Positions 1 to 7,947 of a stretch of DNA of 45,777 nt are shown here, one piece after another. This DNA is from an uncultured Clostridia bacterium (lineage in GTDB: Bacteria; Bacillota; Clostridia; Oscillospirales; CAG-272). The stretch lies in NCBI GenBank assembly GCA_947630625.1, contig CANRIL010000021.1:1-45777 (forward strand), in the 5' to 3' direction. The notes beneath the pieces are model-generated. The model was not told where the DNA came from and made no database searches. It saw nothing but the letters and a program-made list of their open reading frames with translations. Position 1 is the stretch's first letter, and each line of letters starts with the position of its first letter. The translations under genes and the position numbers were made by a program.

Positions 1-117
1 GGGGGCGAGGTTTGCGCGGGAAAGCGCCGAATCAAGCTCAAGGTTCAGGTATTTGCCGCCGCGCTCGGCGCGCACGAGCGCATCAAGCGCGAGGCGGCGG
101 ACGTTCTTACCGCTCAT
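1..117 (-). CDS. rsmB: 16S rRNA (cytosine-967-C5)-methyltransferase, N-terminal fragment
   Basis: Only the first 39 codons are inside the window; the rest lies beyond base 1. The ATG is at 117-115, three bases after the fmt stop codon. The peptide starts MSGKNVRRLALDALVRAERG and continues with GKYLNLELDSALSRANL, which looks like the NusB-like RNA-binding domain that begins RsmB/Sun proteins. In this family the enzyme methylates C967 of 16S rRNA with S-adenosylmethionine. The position right after fmt is the usual Firmicute order, and that context carries much of the call. The catalytic domain cannot be seen here. Confidence 0.75.
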   Translation of the reverse strand, partial: MSGKNVRRLALDALVRAERGGKYLNLELDSALSRANLAP

Positions 118-120
118 GAT

Positions 121-1053
121 TTAAGTCGAGAGGACATCGCCGACGGCGATACGCCGCCCGTTGATGAGGTCGGCGGCTGTCATCCGCCGTTTGCCCTCCG
201 GCTGGCATTCGGTGATAAGGAGTGTGCCGCCGCCGGCGGCGACGGCAATTTTTCCGCCCTCAAGCGAAAGTACCGTTCCGGGCGCGGCACTTGCGGTTTC
301 GTCGCTGCATTCCGCGGCGATGAGCTTCAGCCGTTTGCCGTCAGGCATAAAAGTATATGCGAGAGGTGTTGGAGACAGGGCGCGAACCTGACGCCAAATC
401 TCGCGCGCGGGGCGATCCCAGTCGAGCTTCATGTCGCCGTCCTCGATTTTGGCGGCGTATGTCGCCCCGTCGGGCTGAGGCGTGCGCGTCAGCGTGTTTG
501 ATTTAATCCCGGCGATAACGTCCGTCAGCGCCTCCGCTCCGGCGGCGGCGAGCTTGTCATGGACGTTTTCAAGGTTGTCGGTATCTTCTATGCGTACTTT
601 CTTTGTAAGTATTATGTCGCCGGTGTCGAGCCCCTCGTCCATGTACATCGCGGTGACTCCCGTCTCCCGTTCGCCCGCCATGATGGCGCGCTGCATCGGG
701 GCGGCGCCGCGGTATTTCGGCAGCAGCGACGCGTGCGCGTTGACGCAGCCGAATCTCGGAAAGTCGAGCACATTCTTCGGCAAAATCTTGCCGTAGGCGA
801 CAACGATTATGAGCTCGGGGCAAAGCTCATTCAAAACGGCCGCGAATTCTTCTCCGCGTATGCGCTCCGGCTGGAGCACGTGCAGCCCGAGCTCAAGCGC
901 CGCGGATTTGACCGGCGGCGGCGTCAGCGTATAGCCTCTGCCGCGCGGTTTATCCGGCTGTGTTACGACCGCAACGACCTCGTCTTCGCCCGAGGCGACG
1001 GCTTTAAGCGCGGGAACGGCGAAATCCGGTGTCCCCATAAACAATATTTTCAT
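121..1053 (-). CDS. fmt: methionyl-tRNA formyltransferase
   Basis: Transfers a formyl group from 10-formyltetrahydrofolate to Met-tRNAfMet, giving the initiator tRNA for translation in the cytoplasm. The 310-residue length is typical. The N-terminal Rossmann-like catalytic domain starts MKILFMGTPDFAVPAL. The signature NAHASLLPKYRGAAP is at about residues 105-119, with the catalytic triad Asn105, His107 and Asp143 (LDTGD). The C-terminal tRNA-binding domain begins near residue 205. The ATG at 1053 has only a weak ribosome binding site (GAGAG). It lies 36 bp after def and 3 bp before rsmB, as expected: def removes the formyl group that fmt adds. Confidence 0.97.
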   Translation of the reverse strand: MKILFMGTPDFAVPALKAVASGEDEVVAVVTQPDKPRGRGYTLTPPPVKSAALELGLHVLQPERIRGEEFAAVLNELCPELIIVVAYGKILPKNVLDFPRFGCVNAHASLLPKYRGAAPMQRAIMAGERETGVTAMYMDEGLDTGDIILTKKVRIEDTDNLENVHDKLAAAGAEALTDVIAGIKSNTLTRTPQPDGATYAAKIEDGDMKLDWDRPAREIWRQVRALSPTPLAYTFMPDGKRLKLIAAECSDETASAAPGTVLSLEGGKIAVAAGGGTLLITECQPEGKRRMTAADLINGRRIAVGDVLST

Positions 1054-1089
1054 CTGTATAAGACTCTCGGTAATTTAAAATTGTAAGGA

Positions 1090-1566
1090 TCAGTTGTCCT
1101 CTTCCTCGGGGTCAAGCATCTCGACGAGTATACCGGGGTCGGTGTATAACTTGCCGTCGAGGTGATCTATTTCGTGGCAGAACGCGCGCGCGAGAAGCCC
1201 CTCGCCCGTATATTCCTTCATCTCCCCGTGCCTGTCGAGGGCGCGGACCGTCACCTTGGCGGGGCGGCGCGTTATCCCCCATTCGCCAGGGATCGAAAGG
1301 CACCCTTCCCCTTCAAGCTGTTCGCCTTCGGAGGCGATGATCTCCGGATTGATGAGTTCGAGCAGTCCCGATTCCTCCGTCTCGATCACAACGACGCGGC
1401 GGCGAACGCCCACCTGCGGCGCGGCAAGCCCGCAGCCGTCGGCGTCATGAAGCGTGTCGATCATATCGTCGAGCAGAGTTGTAATGCGTTCCGTGATCTT
1501 GTCGACGGGGCGGCTGTGCGAACGGAGCGTCGGGTCGCCTTTCTTTCTGATCCTCAAAAGTGCCAT
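1090..1566 (-). CDS. def: peptide deformylase
   Basis: Removes the N-formyl group from nascent proteins; a metal-dependent cytoplasmic hydrolase. All three family motifs are present: GCGLAAPQ at residues 44-51, EGCLS at 87-91 with the metal-binding Cys, and HEIDH at 131-135 with the two metal-binding His and the catalytic Glu. The length (158) and the short acidic tail are normal for the family. The ATG at 1566 follows an AGAGGAC ribosome binding site. It sits 29 bp after priA and just before fmt, in the conserved priA-def-fmt order. Confidence 0.97.
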   Translation of the reverse strand: MALLRIRKKGDPTLRSHSRPVDKITERITTLLDDMIDTLHDADGCGLAAPQVGVRRRVVVIETEESGLLELINPEIIASEGEQLEGEGCLSIPGEWGITRRPAKVTVRALDRHGEMKEYTGEGLLARAFCHEIDHLDGKLYTDPGILVEMLDPEEEDN

Positions 1567-1595
1567 GTGTGTCCTCTCTTAATATCTGGGTTTGT

Positions 1596-4112
1596 CTATA
1601 TGCTGTTGGGGTTAAAATCTATCGAAACGGTGACTCGGCGCGAAAAATTGCGGCAAAGAGTGCGCATAACGTCCGAGAACAGCTCCCTCGTGCGCCTGCC
1701 GAGCCTGCATTTAAAGACGACGCGCATCCTGTATTTGTTGTTCACGCGGTAAACGGGCGCTTCAAAAGGTCCGAACATCAGAAGCGGAACGTCGGGGAAA
1801 TTTTTTGACGAAACTGTTCTGATATAGTCGGCGAGCCGCAGCACGGAGGCAGAAAGCTCCGCTTCGTCCTCGCACGAAAGCGTTATCTGCGCGATATCGC
1901 AGAACGGCGGGAACATGTAGGCGTGCCTGCACGCGATCTCGTTTTCGTAAAACGATTCAAAATCCTGCCTGCACGCGAAGCCGAGACTGATGTTGTCCGG
2001 CGTGTACGTCTGTATGACGGCGCGCCCCGGCAGCTTTGAGCGTCCGGCGCGCCCGATCACCTGAGTTATAAGCGAAAACGTCCTTTCCGAGGCGCGGTAA
2101 TCGTCAAGGTAAAGGGAAGATTCGGCGAGCAGCACGCCGACGAGCGTCACGGACGGGAAATCGTGTCCCTTTGTCACCATCTGCGTCCCGAGCAGAATGT
2201 CGGCATCGCCGCGTCCGAACGCGCCGAGTATCTTGTCGTATGACGATTTCGTCCGCGTCGTATCTGCGTCCATGCGCAAGATCCGCGCCGACGGGAACAT
2301 GGCGGCGAGCTCCTGCTCGACGCGCTGCGTCCCCCATCCCATGTAGTATAAGTCTTCGCTCCCGCACTGCGGACATTTTTCCGGCGCCGGCATATGGTAG
2401 CCGCAGTAGTGGCATTCGAGCCTTCCCGCCGCCTTGTGTTCGTTGCGGTAGTCGTCGCGGTTTTCGGTATTCTTTAGCCGCCGCGTCGCGTGATACGTCA
2501 GGGCGACGCTGCACCGCGGGCAAAGCACCGCCTCCCCGCAGCTCTTGCACGAGAGGAAATTGTGATATCCGCGCCTGTTCAAAAACAGTATCGTCTGCTC
2601 CCCGCGCGCGAGGTTTTCTTCAATTTCCGCGCGCAGAACGGAGCCGAGCGGGGAATTTGACCCTTCCGCGCGGTCGCGCCGCATGTCGGCGACGATGACG
2701 CGCGGCAGCGTGGCGCCGCCGTACCGTTCCGTCAGCGAAACGAGCGTGTAAGCGCCTGATTTTGCCTTGTAGTAAGACTGGAGCGACGGTGTTGCGCTCG
2801 ATAAAAGGAGCAGCGCGTTATTCTGCGCGCAGCGGAAGCGCGCGATGTCGTGCGCGGTATATTTAGGCTGCGAATCCGATTTGTATGTGTGCTCCTGTTC
2901 CTCGTCAATGACGATCATGCCGAGGTTTTCAACGGGCGCGAACACGGCGCTGCGCGTGCCGATCACGATGTCGGCCTCGCCCGTCCTGATCCGCTGCCAC
3001 GCGTCGACGCGTTCCCCCTCGGAGAGCGAGGAATGTATGACGGCGACGCGGCTGCCGTAGCTTCCGCAGAAGATGGAGACAGTCTGCGGCGTCAGCGAAA
3101 TTTCAGGCACGAGAATTATGACAGACCGCTTCTCGGCGGTCACGGCGTCTATCATCGCGCGGATGACGGAGGTCTTGCCGCTGCCCGTTATCCCGTAGAG
3201 AAGCGCCGCTCTCGCTTCGCCCGTCCTGAAAAGGGACAGTATCGTCTCATATGCCTTCGTCTGCGCGGGCGAAAGCGAGAGCGGAGGCGCGTTTTTTTCG
3301 ATGTCGGCAAACGGATTGCGCAGAACGCGCCGCTTTGTAAGCGACACTATCCCGCTGCCGGAGAGCATTTTCAGCTGGACCGAGACGGCGCCGAGCGCCG
3401 AGCCGAGCGTGTCAACGTCGACGGTGCCGTGTTCGAGCAGGTAACGGACGATCTGTTTTGAGCGCTGCGAGCGGACGCTTCTGTCCGCGATATAATCTTT
3501 TGCGCGCCCCTCCGGCACGGCGAGGGAAACGTCCGTGACGGCAAGCGTGTTCGTCGGTTCGCGCACGTCGAGCGTGCGGACGATAAGTTTTTTTCGCGAC
3601 AGCGACGCCAAAAGCTCTGAAACTGATTCCTCGTCCCCGAATTCTACCCTGAGCTGGTCGGCGGTGATAGGCCCCATCAGCTCTATGAATTTGTAAAATA
3701 AGATGGCTTTTTCGGACAGCGAGCAGACAACATCCTCGTCCGCGTCCGGCGAGACTGTAAACGACTCGCGTATCTTTGAGAGCGCCCCGCGCGGGATCGC
3801 GGCGCGGACAGCCTCACCGAACGTACAGAGCGTGTGCTCGGATACAAAACGGCAGAGGTCGAGCATCCCGGAGGACAGCGTCACATCCCTGTTTGTCACG
3901 GACGATATGGGCTTGCACGTTTCAAGGTCTGTTTTGCCTGAAACGGAGGTGACGACGGCGGTCTTTTTCCTGTTTCCGCCGCCGAACGGCACCGTGACAA
4001 AGACGCCGGGCGTTATCTCTTCTCCGAGCTCGCGCGGGATATAGTACGTGTATTCGCGGTCCGCGTGATAGGGCGCGTCAAGTATGCGGCACCCTGCGTA
4101 CCCATCATTCAT
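1596..4112 (-). CDS. priA: primosomal replication restart helicase PriA
   Basis: A 3'-5' DNA helicase that reloads the replisome at stalled forks. The 838-residue protein has the PriA order: an N-terminal DNA-binding domain (about 1-110), a winged-helix region, a superfamily 2 helicase with Walker A GITGSGKT at about 307-314 and DEEQ at 403-406, a zinc-binding cysteine cluster (CxxC pairs such as CKSCGEAVLCPRC and CHYCGY) at about 520-600, then helicase motifs including TQMVTKGHDF and QVIGRAGR. The start is ATG at 4112, 12 bp after rpoZ. In Bacillus coaBC lies between rpoZ and priA; here it is absent. Confidence 0.97.
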   Translation of the reverse strand: MNDGYAGCRILDAPYHADREYTYYIPRELGEEITPGVFVTVPFGGGNRKKTAVVTSVSGKTDLETCKPISSVTNRDVTLSSGMLDLCRFVSEHTLCTFGEAVRAAIPRGALSKIRESFTVSPDADEDVVCSLSEKAILFYKFIELMGPITADQLRVEFGDEESVSELLASLSRKKLIVRTLDVREPTNTLAVTDVSLAVPEGRAKDYIADRSVRSQRSKQIVRYLLEHGTVDVDTLGSALGAVSVQLKMLSGSGIVSLTKRRVLRNPFADIEKNAPPLSLSPAQTKAYETILSLFRTGEARAALLYGITGSGKTSVIRAMIDAVTAEKRSVIILVPEISLTPQTVSIFCGSYGSRVAVIHSSLSEGERVDAWQRIRTGEADIVIGTRSAVFAPVENLGMIVIDEEQEHTYKSDSQPKYTAHDIARFRCAQNNALLLLSSATPSLQSYYKAKSGAYTLVSLTERYGGATLPRVIVADMRRDRAEGSNSPLGSVLRAEIEENLARGEQTILFLNRRGYHNFLSCKSCGEAVLCPRCSVALTYHATRRLKNTENRDDYRNEHKAAGRLECHYCGYHMPAPEKCPQCGSEDLYYMGWGTQRVEQELAAMFPSARILRMDADTTRTKSSYDKILGAFGRGDADILLGTQMVTKGHDFPSVTLVGVLLAESSLYLDDYRASERTFSLITQVIGRAGRSKLPGRAVIQTYTPDNISLGFACRQDFESFYENEIACRHAYMFPPFCDIAQITLSCEDEAELSASVLRLADYIRTVSSKNFPDVPLLMFGPFEAPVYRVNNKYRMRVVFKCRLGRRTRELFSDVMRTLCRNFSRRVTVSIDFNPNSI

Positions 4113-4124
4113 GGCGATATCTCT

Positions 4125-4403
4125 TTAAAAACTGCCTTCCTCTGGCGGCACAATGCGGAATTCTCCGGCGGCGAGCCGCATTACGGCTGATTTGACCGCC
4201 TTTTCGTCGCGGAATTCGCGCTTTATCATCGAGGCGAGCATCTTGTCCGTCTCCTTGTTCGCGATCCTTGTCTCGGCGATTTCGCGCTGCTTCACGTATT
4301 CGTTCGTGACGAGGCGGGCGCACTTGGCGGTCGCGATCACGAGCGTGTAGCGGTTGAACTTGCCCTTTGTGAGTTCGTCGATTGAAGGTGAGATCATTGA
4401 CAT
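4125..4403 (-). CDS. rpoZ: DNA-directed RNA polymerase omega subunit
   Basis: A small accessory subunit that helps assemble RNA polymerase. The 92-residue protein begins MSMISPSIDELTKGKFNRYT and contains the family core LVIATAKCARLVTNEY followed by KPVxxAL-like sequence (here KAVKSAVMRLAAGEFRI). The ATG at 4403 is preceded by GAAAGGAC. It lies 45 bp after remA. In Bacillus the guanylate kinase gene gmk sits in that gap, but here it is missing. A 12-bp gap to priA suggests co-transcription. Confidence 0.92.
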   Translation of the reverse strand: MSMISPSIDELTKGKFNRYTLVIATAKCARLVTNEYVKQREIAETRIANKETDKMLASMIKREFRDEKAVKSAVMRLAAGEFRIVPPEEGSF

Positions 4404-4448
4404 GGTAAATATGTCCTTTCTGTGGAGTCCATTTAAGATTAGATTAAT

Positions 4449-4697
4449 TTATTCATTATCCTCGTCGCCGTCGGCGCGCTTTTTCAGCGCGTCCGGCGAA
4501 AGCGCGGAAAGAATTACGTGATCGCTGTCCGTCACGATGACGGAGAGGGTGCGCTTGCCGCACGTCGCGTCAATGACGCGTCCCGCCTCCTTTGCCTCGC
4601 CTATGAGGCGCTTGGCTGGGGCGGTGTCGCTGCCGATGACGGCGACAATGTGCTCGCAGGCGACCATATTTGAGTAGCCGATGTTAAGAAGCATCAT
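4449..4697 (-). CDS. remA: RemA-like DNA-binding regulator (DUF370)
   Basis: An 82-residue protein of the RemA/YlzA (DUF370) family. It carries the family core LLNIGYSNMVACEHIVAVIG, then SAPxKRLI-like sequence (here TAPAKRLIGEAKEAG), IDATCGKRTLSVIV and TDSDHVILSAL. In Bacillus subtilis RemA binds DNA and activates biofilm matrix genes; the role in other Clostridia is not settled. Two adjacent ATG codons are possible starts, with GGAGTGA inside the end of yicC as ribosome binding site. The gene starts 6 bp after the yicC stop, the conserved order. The tail (KKRADGDEDNE) is acidic. Confidence 0.9.
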   Translation of the reverse strand: MMLLNIGYSNMVACEHIVAVIGSDTAPAKRLIGEAKEAGRVIDATCGKRTLSVIVTDSDHVILSALSPDALKKRADGDEDNE

Positions 4698-4703
4698 ACG
4701 GCG

Positions 4704-5591
4704 TCACTCCAGATTCTGGATCTGCTCGCGTATTTTCTCGACCGTACATTTGATGTCGACGACGAGGTGCGCGATCCTTGTGTCCTGCGATTTTGAGCCG
4801 ATAGTGTTCGTCTCGCGGTTTATTTCCTGTATGAGAAAGTCGAGCTTTCTGCCGACCGTCTCTTCGTTGTCAAGAATTTCCCGGAACGCGTCGAGGTGGG
4901 AGGCGAGGCGGACGAGCTCCTCGTCGATCGAAGCGCGGTCTGCGAATATCGCCGCCTCGGTCAGTATGCGCTGTTCGTTTATCTCGACGACCGCTCCATC
5001 GAGCAGCGCCGCGATCCGCTCCGCGAGCTTTGCGGGATAATTTTCTATGTTTGCTTCCGAGATCGTCTTGATCTCGGCTGCCGCCGCCTCGATCTCGCGG
5101 AGCTTGAGCTTTGTGTCCGCGGCGAGCCGCTCGCCTTCGGAGGCGCGCATGGCGAGAAAATCTTCGAGCGCCGCGTCAAGCGTTTCCCTGATCGCCGCCC
5201 ATTCCGCGTCTATGTCCTCCTCCTCGGAGGCGACGTTGAAAATATCGTGGAACGCGGCGACGCGGGAAACGGTGATGTCGTCACGCAGATCAAATTCGTC
5301 GCGCAGGCGGCGCAGCGCCTCGATATAGGAGCCTGCAAGCGCGGGATCAAGCGTTATCGTGACGCCGCGCTGTTCTATCACCTCAACGCCGAGGTAAACG
5401 TCGACCTTGCCGCGCACAACGCCGCGCTCGGCGACGTAGGATTTTATTTTGGGCTCCGCGAATCCGTACTGGCGCGGGTATCTGACGGAGCATTCGAGAA
5501 ATTTGCCGTTGACGGACTTCAGCTCGATCGTGTATCTTTTGCCGTCGATTTCGCGGACGGCGCGCCCGAAGGCGGTCATTGAACGAATCAT
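4704..5591 (-). CDS. yicC: YicC/YloC family endoribonuclease
   Basis: A 295-residue protein beginning MIRSMTAFGRA, the invariant YicC start, with the family features SVNGKFLECSVRYP near residue 30 and a C-terminal DUF1732 domain containing GRKLDFLIQEINRETNTIGSKS. YicC-family proteins are reported to be endoribonucleases acting on small RNAs and structured RNA. The middle is rich in Ala and Glu and probably coiled coil. It is followed after 6 bp by remA, as in Bacillus (yloC-remA), and lies 21 bp after a membrane-protein gene in the same train. Confidence 0.93.
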   Translation of the reverse strand: MIRSMTAFGRAVREIDGKRYTIELKSVNGKFLECSVRYPRQYGFAEPKIKSYVAERGVVRGKVDVYLGVEVIEQRGVTITLDPALAGSYIEALRRLRDEFDLRDDITVSRVAAFHDIFNVASEEEDIDAEWAAIRETLDAALEDFLAMRASEGERLAADTKLKLREIEAAAAEIKTISEANIENYPAKLAERIAALLDGAVVEINEQRILTEAAIFADRASIDEELVRLASHLDAFREILDNEETVGRKLDFLIQEINRETNTIGSKSQDTRIAHLVVDIKCTVEKIREQIQNLE

Positions 5592-5612
5592 AATATTTTT
5601 ACCAATCCTATG

Positions 5613-6134
5613 TCACAGTATGCCGCGCCGGTGAAGCATCGGGCGGTATTTGATGTTATAGATAAGGGTCAGCCTGTCTGCCACTATATCGGCAAGGACG
5701 AAAACCGCGTTTGCGAGCAGGAGCACGACCGCGAGCATCCACGGCGCATCAGCCTCCGGGGAGAATATCGCAAGCGCGAGAAAATAGAGCGCGGCGACGA
5801 CGATATTATACGCGGCGAGCTTGCATCCCCAGCGCAAAACGGAGTTTCTGATAAGGTCAAAGTACGATTTTACGAGCGGATACAGTCCCGCGACGAACGT
5901 GTATATCGCGGCGACCGATTTGTCCGGCAGAAGGATCCACAAAAGCACCGACACGACGCCGTAAACAGTTGCGGCGGACGCCATGCCGAACTCGATTTTC
6001 AGAAACAGGATTATATATGCGGACAAAAGGCACCCCGAAAACGAGAACAGCTCCGAAATGGCCGCCACGTATATGAGCGCGACTGACATCGCGGCGAGAA
6101 TGCCGGAAAGCGCGATCCGCTTTGTGTTTTTCAT
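5613..6134 (-). CDS. small polytopic membrane protein, possible ECF-transporter S-component-like fold
   Basis: A 173-residue hydrophobic protein with about five to six membrane segments: residues roughly 8-30, 35-65, 70-85, 105-125 and 130-155. The first segment (KRIALSGILAAMSVALIYVA) is in the style of the substrate-binding S components of ECF transporters, but no substrate can be named. It has the strong ribosome binding site GGGAGGG before ATG 6134. It sits 12 bp after the J-domain gene and 21 bp before yicC, so is part of the train. The function is unassigned. Confidence 0.7.
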   Translation of the reverse strand: MKNTKRIALSGILAAMSVALIYVAAISELFSFSGCLLSAYIILFLKIEFGMASAATVYGVVSVLLWILLPDKSVAAIYTFVAGLYPLVKSYFDLIRNSVLRWGCKLAAYNIVVAALYFLALAIFSPEADAPWMLAVVLLLANAVFVLADIVADRLTLIYNIKYRPMLHRRGIL

Positions 6135-6146
6135 TTCGCCCTCCCG

Positions 6147-6806
6147 TCAGCAGCAGCGGATGAGGTCGCCGCCCATGCACTCGCAGAGGCAGTCCGCGCA
6201 CCACAGCGCCTGACAAAAATCACATAAGTCGCTTCTGCCGCGGTTTCCGTAATACTGGGTCCCGTAAGAGGCGGAGCGCTGGCGCAGGCTGTCGCGCGCG
6301 CGGGCGTATTCCATGTTGTCCGGCTCCATGTAGCAGGCAGTCTCAACGTATCTCATGCCGTCGGCGTAGTTGCCGCCGCCGAGAAGAATGCAGCCGTAGA
6401 GGTAATTCCATTCGGCTCCGCGCTTATCGTTCGGAACCGCGGAGAGGATCGACATCGCGCGGTCATAGCGCCGCTCGTTTATAAGCGATCTGACCTGGCG
6501 GTACGTGGCGTCATAGCCGCCGTAAGTGCCGCTGTATGAGCCGCTGCCGTTGGAAGCGCCGTTGGCGCCGCTTGTGTTGTCGTCATCGTATGCGTAGTCG
6601 TAGGCGGAGCCGCCGCCGGAGCGCTGGCGCTCGATCTCGGCGTAAGCTTCGTTGACCTCCTTCATTTTTTCTTCCGCGAGGTCGGCGAGGTCGGAGCCCT
6701 GATAGTTGTCAGGATGATATTTCTTCGCTAAGGCGTGATATGCTTTTTTTATGTCGGTGTCGCTCGCGTCGCGGGACACGCCGAGAACTTTATAGGGGTC
6801 CTTCAA
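6147..6806 (-). CDS. J-domain (DnaJ-like) protein with cysteine-rich tail
   Basis: An N-terminal J domain ([20 protein letters not shown], with the HPD motif in [10 protein letters not shown]) should stimulate an Hsp70 partner. A Gly/Ser/Tyr-rich linker follows, then TPR-like helices, and a cysteine-rich end ([20 protein letters not shown]). The best start is TTG at 6806, which overlaps the upstream stop TGA by two bases and lies 10 nt after a GGGGAGG site at 6823-6817. An ATG at 6833 is in frame but would lie upstream of that site. Translation is probably coupled to the DUF5685 gene. The pair with DUF5685 recurs in Clostridia; the client is unknown. Confidence 0.85.
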   Translation of the reverse strand: MKDPYKVLGVSRDASDTDIKKAYHALAKKYHPDNYQGSDLADLAEEKMKEVNEAYAEIERQRSGGGSAYDYAYDDDNTSGANGASNGSGSYSGTYGGYDATYRQVRSLINERRYDRAMSILSAVPNDKRGAEWNYLYGCILLGGGNYADGMRYVETACYMEPDNMEYARARDSLRQRSASYGTQYYGNRGRSDLCDFCQALWCADCLCECMGGDLIRCC

Positions 6807-7660
6807 TCCTTTTTTTCCTCCCCGTCTTTCCATTTTGATATGACGCGTCGCGTCTCGAGCGGCAGCCCGGAATAGAGCACGTTCTTTACGATGCCGAGCG
6901 TTTCGGGCGCGCATTCTTCCTCAGAGATCAGCTCCGCGGCTGCTCCCGCCGAAAAGAGCGTGAGATTCACGGCGTCTCCTATGGCGTCCTTCGCCGCTTT
7001 TGTCGGCAGCCCCGCCCATGCGGCCGCGATCGGGTTATACCTTCCCGCGCGTTCGTCGTCTTCAATATCGTCGACGGCGTCAATGATGTAGATGCAGCGC
7101 CCGACGCCGACCCCGATTCGGCGCGCTATGCGAGCGTCGTCGCCTTCGAGCCCGTGCGCGAATATTTCTCCGAGAATTTCACCGAATATCGCCTCGCCTG
7201 ACTTACATTCCGATTCGGTCATGTATAGCTCGGCGAGCTTATCCCGCACGAAGCCGGCGAGCGTACCGTCGACGTTTGCGCGCCGCAGGTGCCCGCGCGC
7301 CGCAGGGCGGACGGCACGGACGGCGAGCCGCTTTATACCGCGCTCGTCGCGAACGTCGTCGTCAAGCTTATACAGTGTCAGCAGCGCCGAAACTCCGGCG
7401 GCGTATTCGAGCTGCCGTCCCGGCTCCATCATCAGCCGGGGGCGCAGCTTGAAGCATCTGCGGCGGCGAAGGTCGTATTTTTCACCCGTCAGCGCCATGC
7501 GCACCATGATCAGGAATACCATGTCATACGACAGCGCGGCGGCGGACGTTATACCGAGCTTTTTCCGCATCGTGCGGCACAGACCGCAGTAAGCGGCGCG
7601 GTAATATTCCGCCTCGCGGACGCGCAGTTCAGGCGCGTCGATCCTGACATATCCGAACAT
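6803..7660 (-). CDS. DUF5685 family protein
   Basis: A soluble 285-residue protein beginning [20 protein letters not shown] and then [16 protein letters not shown]. This opening, with the CxxC pair, is the hallmark of DUF5685. Helical sequence follows, including [12 protein letters not shown], an aspartate-rich helix resembling isoprenoid-synthase or phytoene-synthase folds, though no such activity is shown. The ATG at 7660 has GGAGGG five bases upstream; a TTG further upstream has no better support. It is the first gene after the promoter at 7711-7739 and overlaps the J-domain gene. Confidence 0.85.
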   Translation of the reverse strand: MFGYVRIDAPELRVREAEYYRAAYCGLCRTMRKKLGITSAAALSYDMVFLIMVRMALTGEKYDLRRRRCFKLRPRLMMEPGRQLEYAAGVSALLTLYKLDDDVRDERGIKRLAVRAVRPAARGHLRRANVDGTLAGFVRDKLAELYMTESECKSGEAIFGEILGEIFAHGLEGDDARIARRIGVGVGRCIYIIDAVDDIEDDERAGRYNPIAAAWAGLPTKAAKDAIGDAVNLTLFSAGAAAELISEEECAPETLGIVKNVLYSGLPLETRRVISKWKDGEEKKD

Positions 7661-7710
7661 CGCGCCCTCCACCGGCAAAAGTACGCACTAAAGACACGTA
7701 TACATAATAT

Positions 7711-7739
7711 ATTCTACATCATCGCGGCAAAATTTTCAA
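7711..7739 (-). promoter_or_regulatory. sigma-A promoter for the DUF5685-to-rsmB gene train
   Basis: Read on the minus strand: TTGAAA (7739-7734), 17-bp spacer, TAGAAT (7716-7711). It lies about 50 bp upstream of the DUF5685 start and is divergent from the flavodiiron promoter. All genes down to base 1 follow in the same direction with short gaps and no visible terminator. Confidence 0.65.
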
Positions 7740-7886
7740 GAGCTTTTTGCGAGAACAGCGGATTTTGGCAGCGCCGGCGAGCGGCGGGGCAAATAAAGTA
7801 CCGAAATTTGTCAGAGCCGAGCCGGGCGCGTTTCGGGGTATGAAACGTTTATTTATTCATGCGCCCGCAAACCTCGCCTTTCGCTA

Positions 7887-7915
7887 TTGCATCTTGGCTC
7901 AAAATGGAGTATACT
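7887..7915 (+). promoter_or_regulatory. sigma-A promoter for the flavodiiron gene
   Basis: TTGCAT (7887-7892), 17-bp spacer, TATACT (7910-7915). The start codon at 7948 follows with an AGAGGAGA ribosome binding site, leaving a short leader. Confidence 0.6.
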
Positions 7916-7947
7916 TGATTTATACCACAAAAGAGGAGACGTTATAA

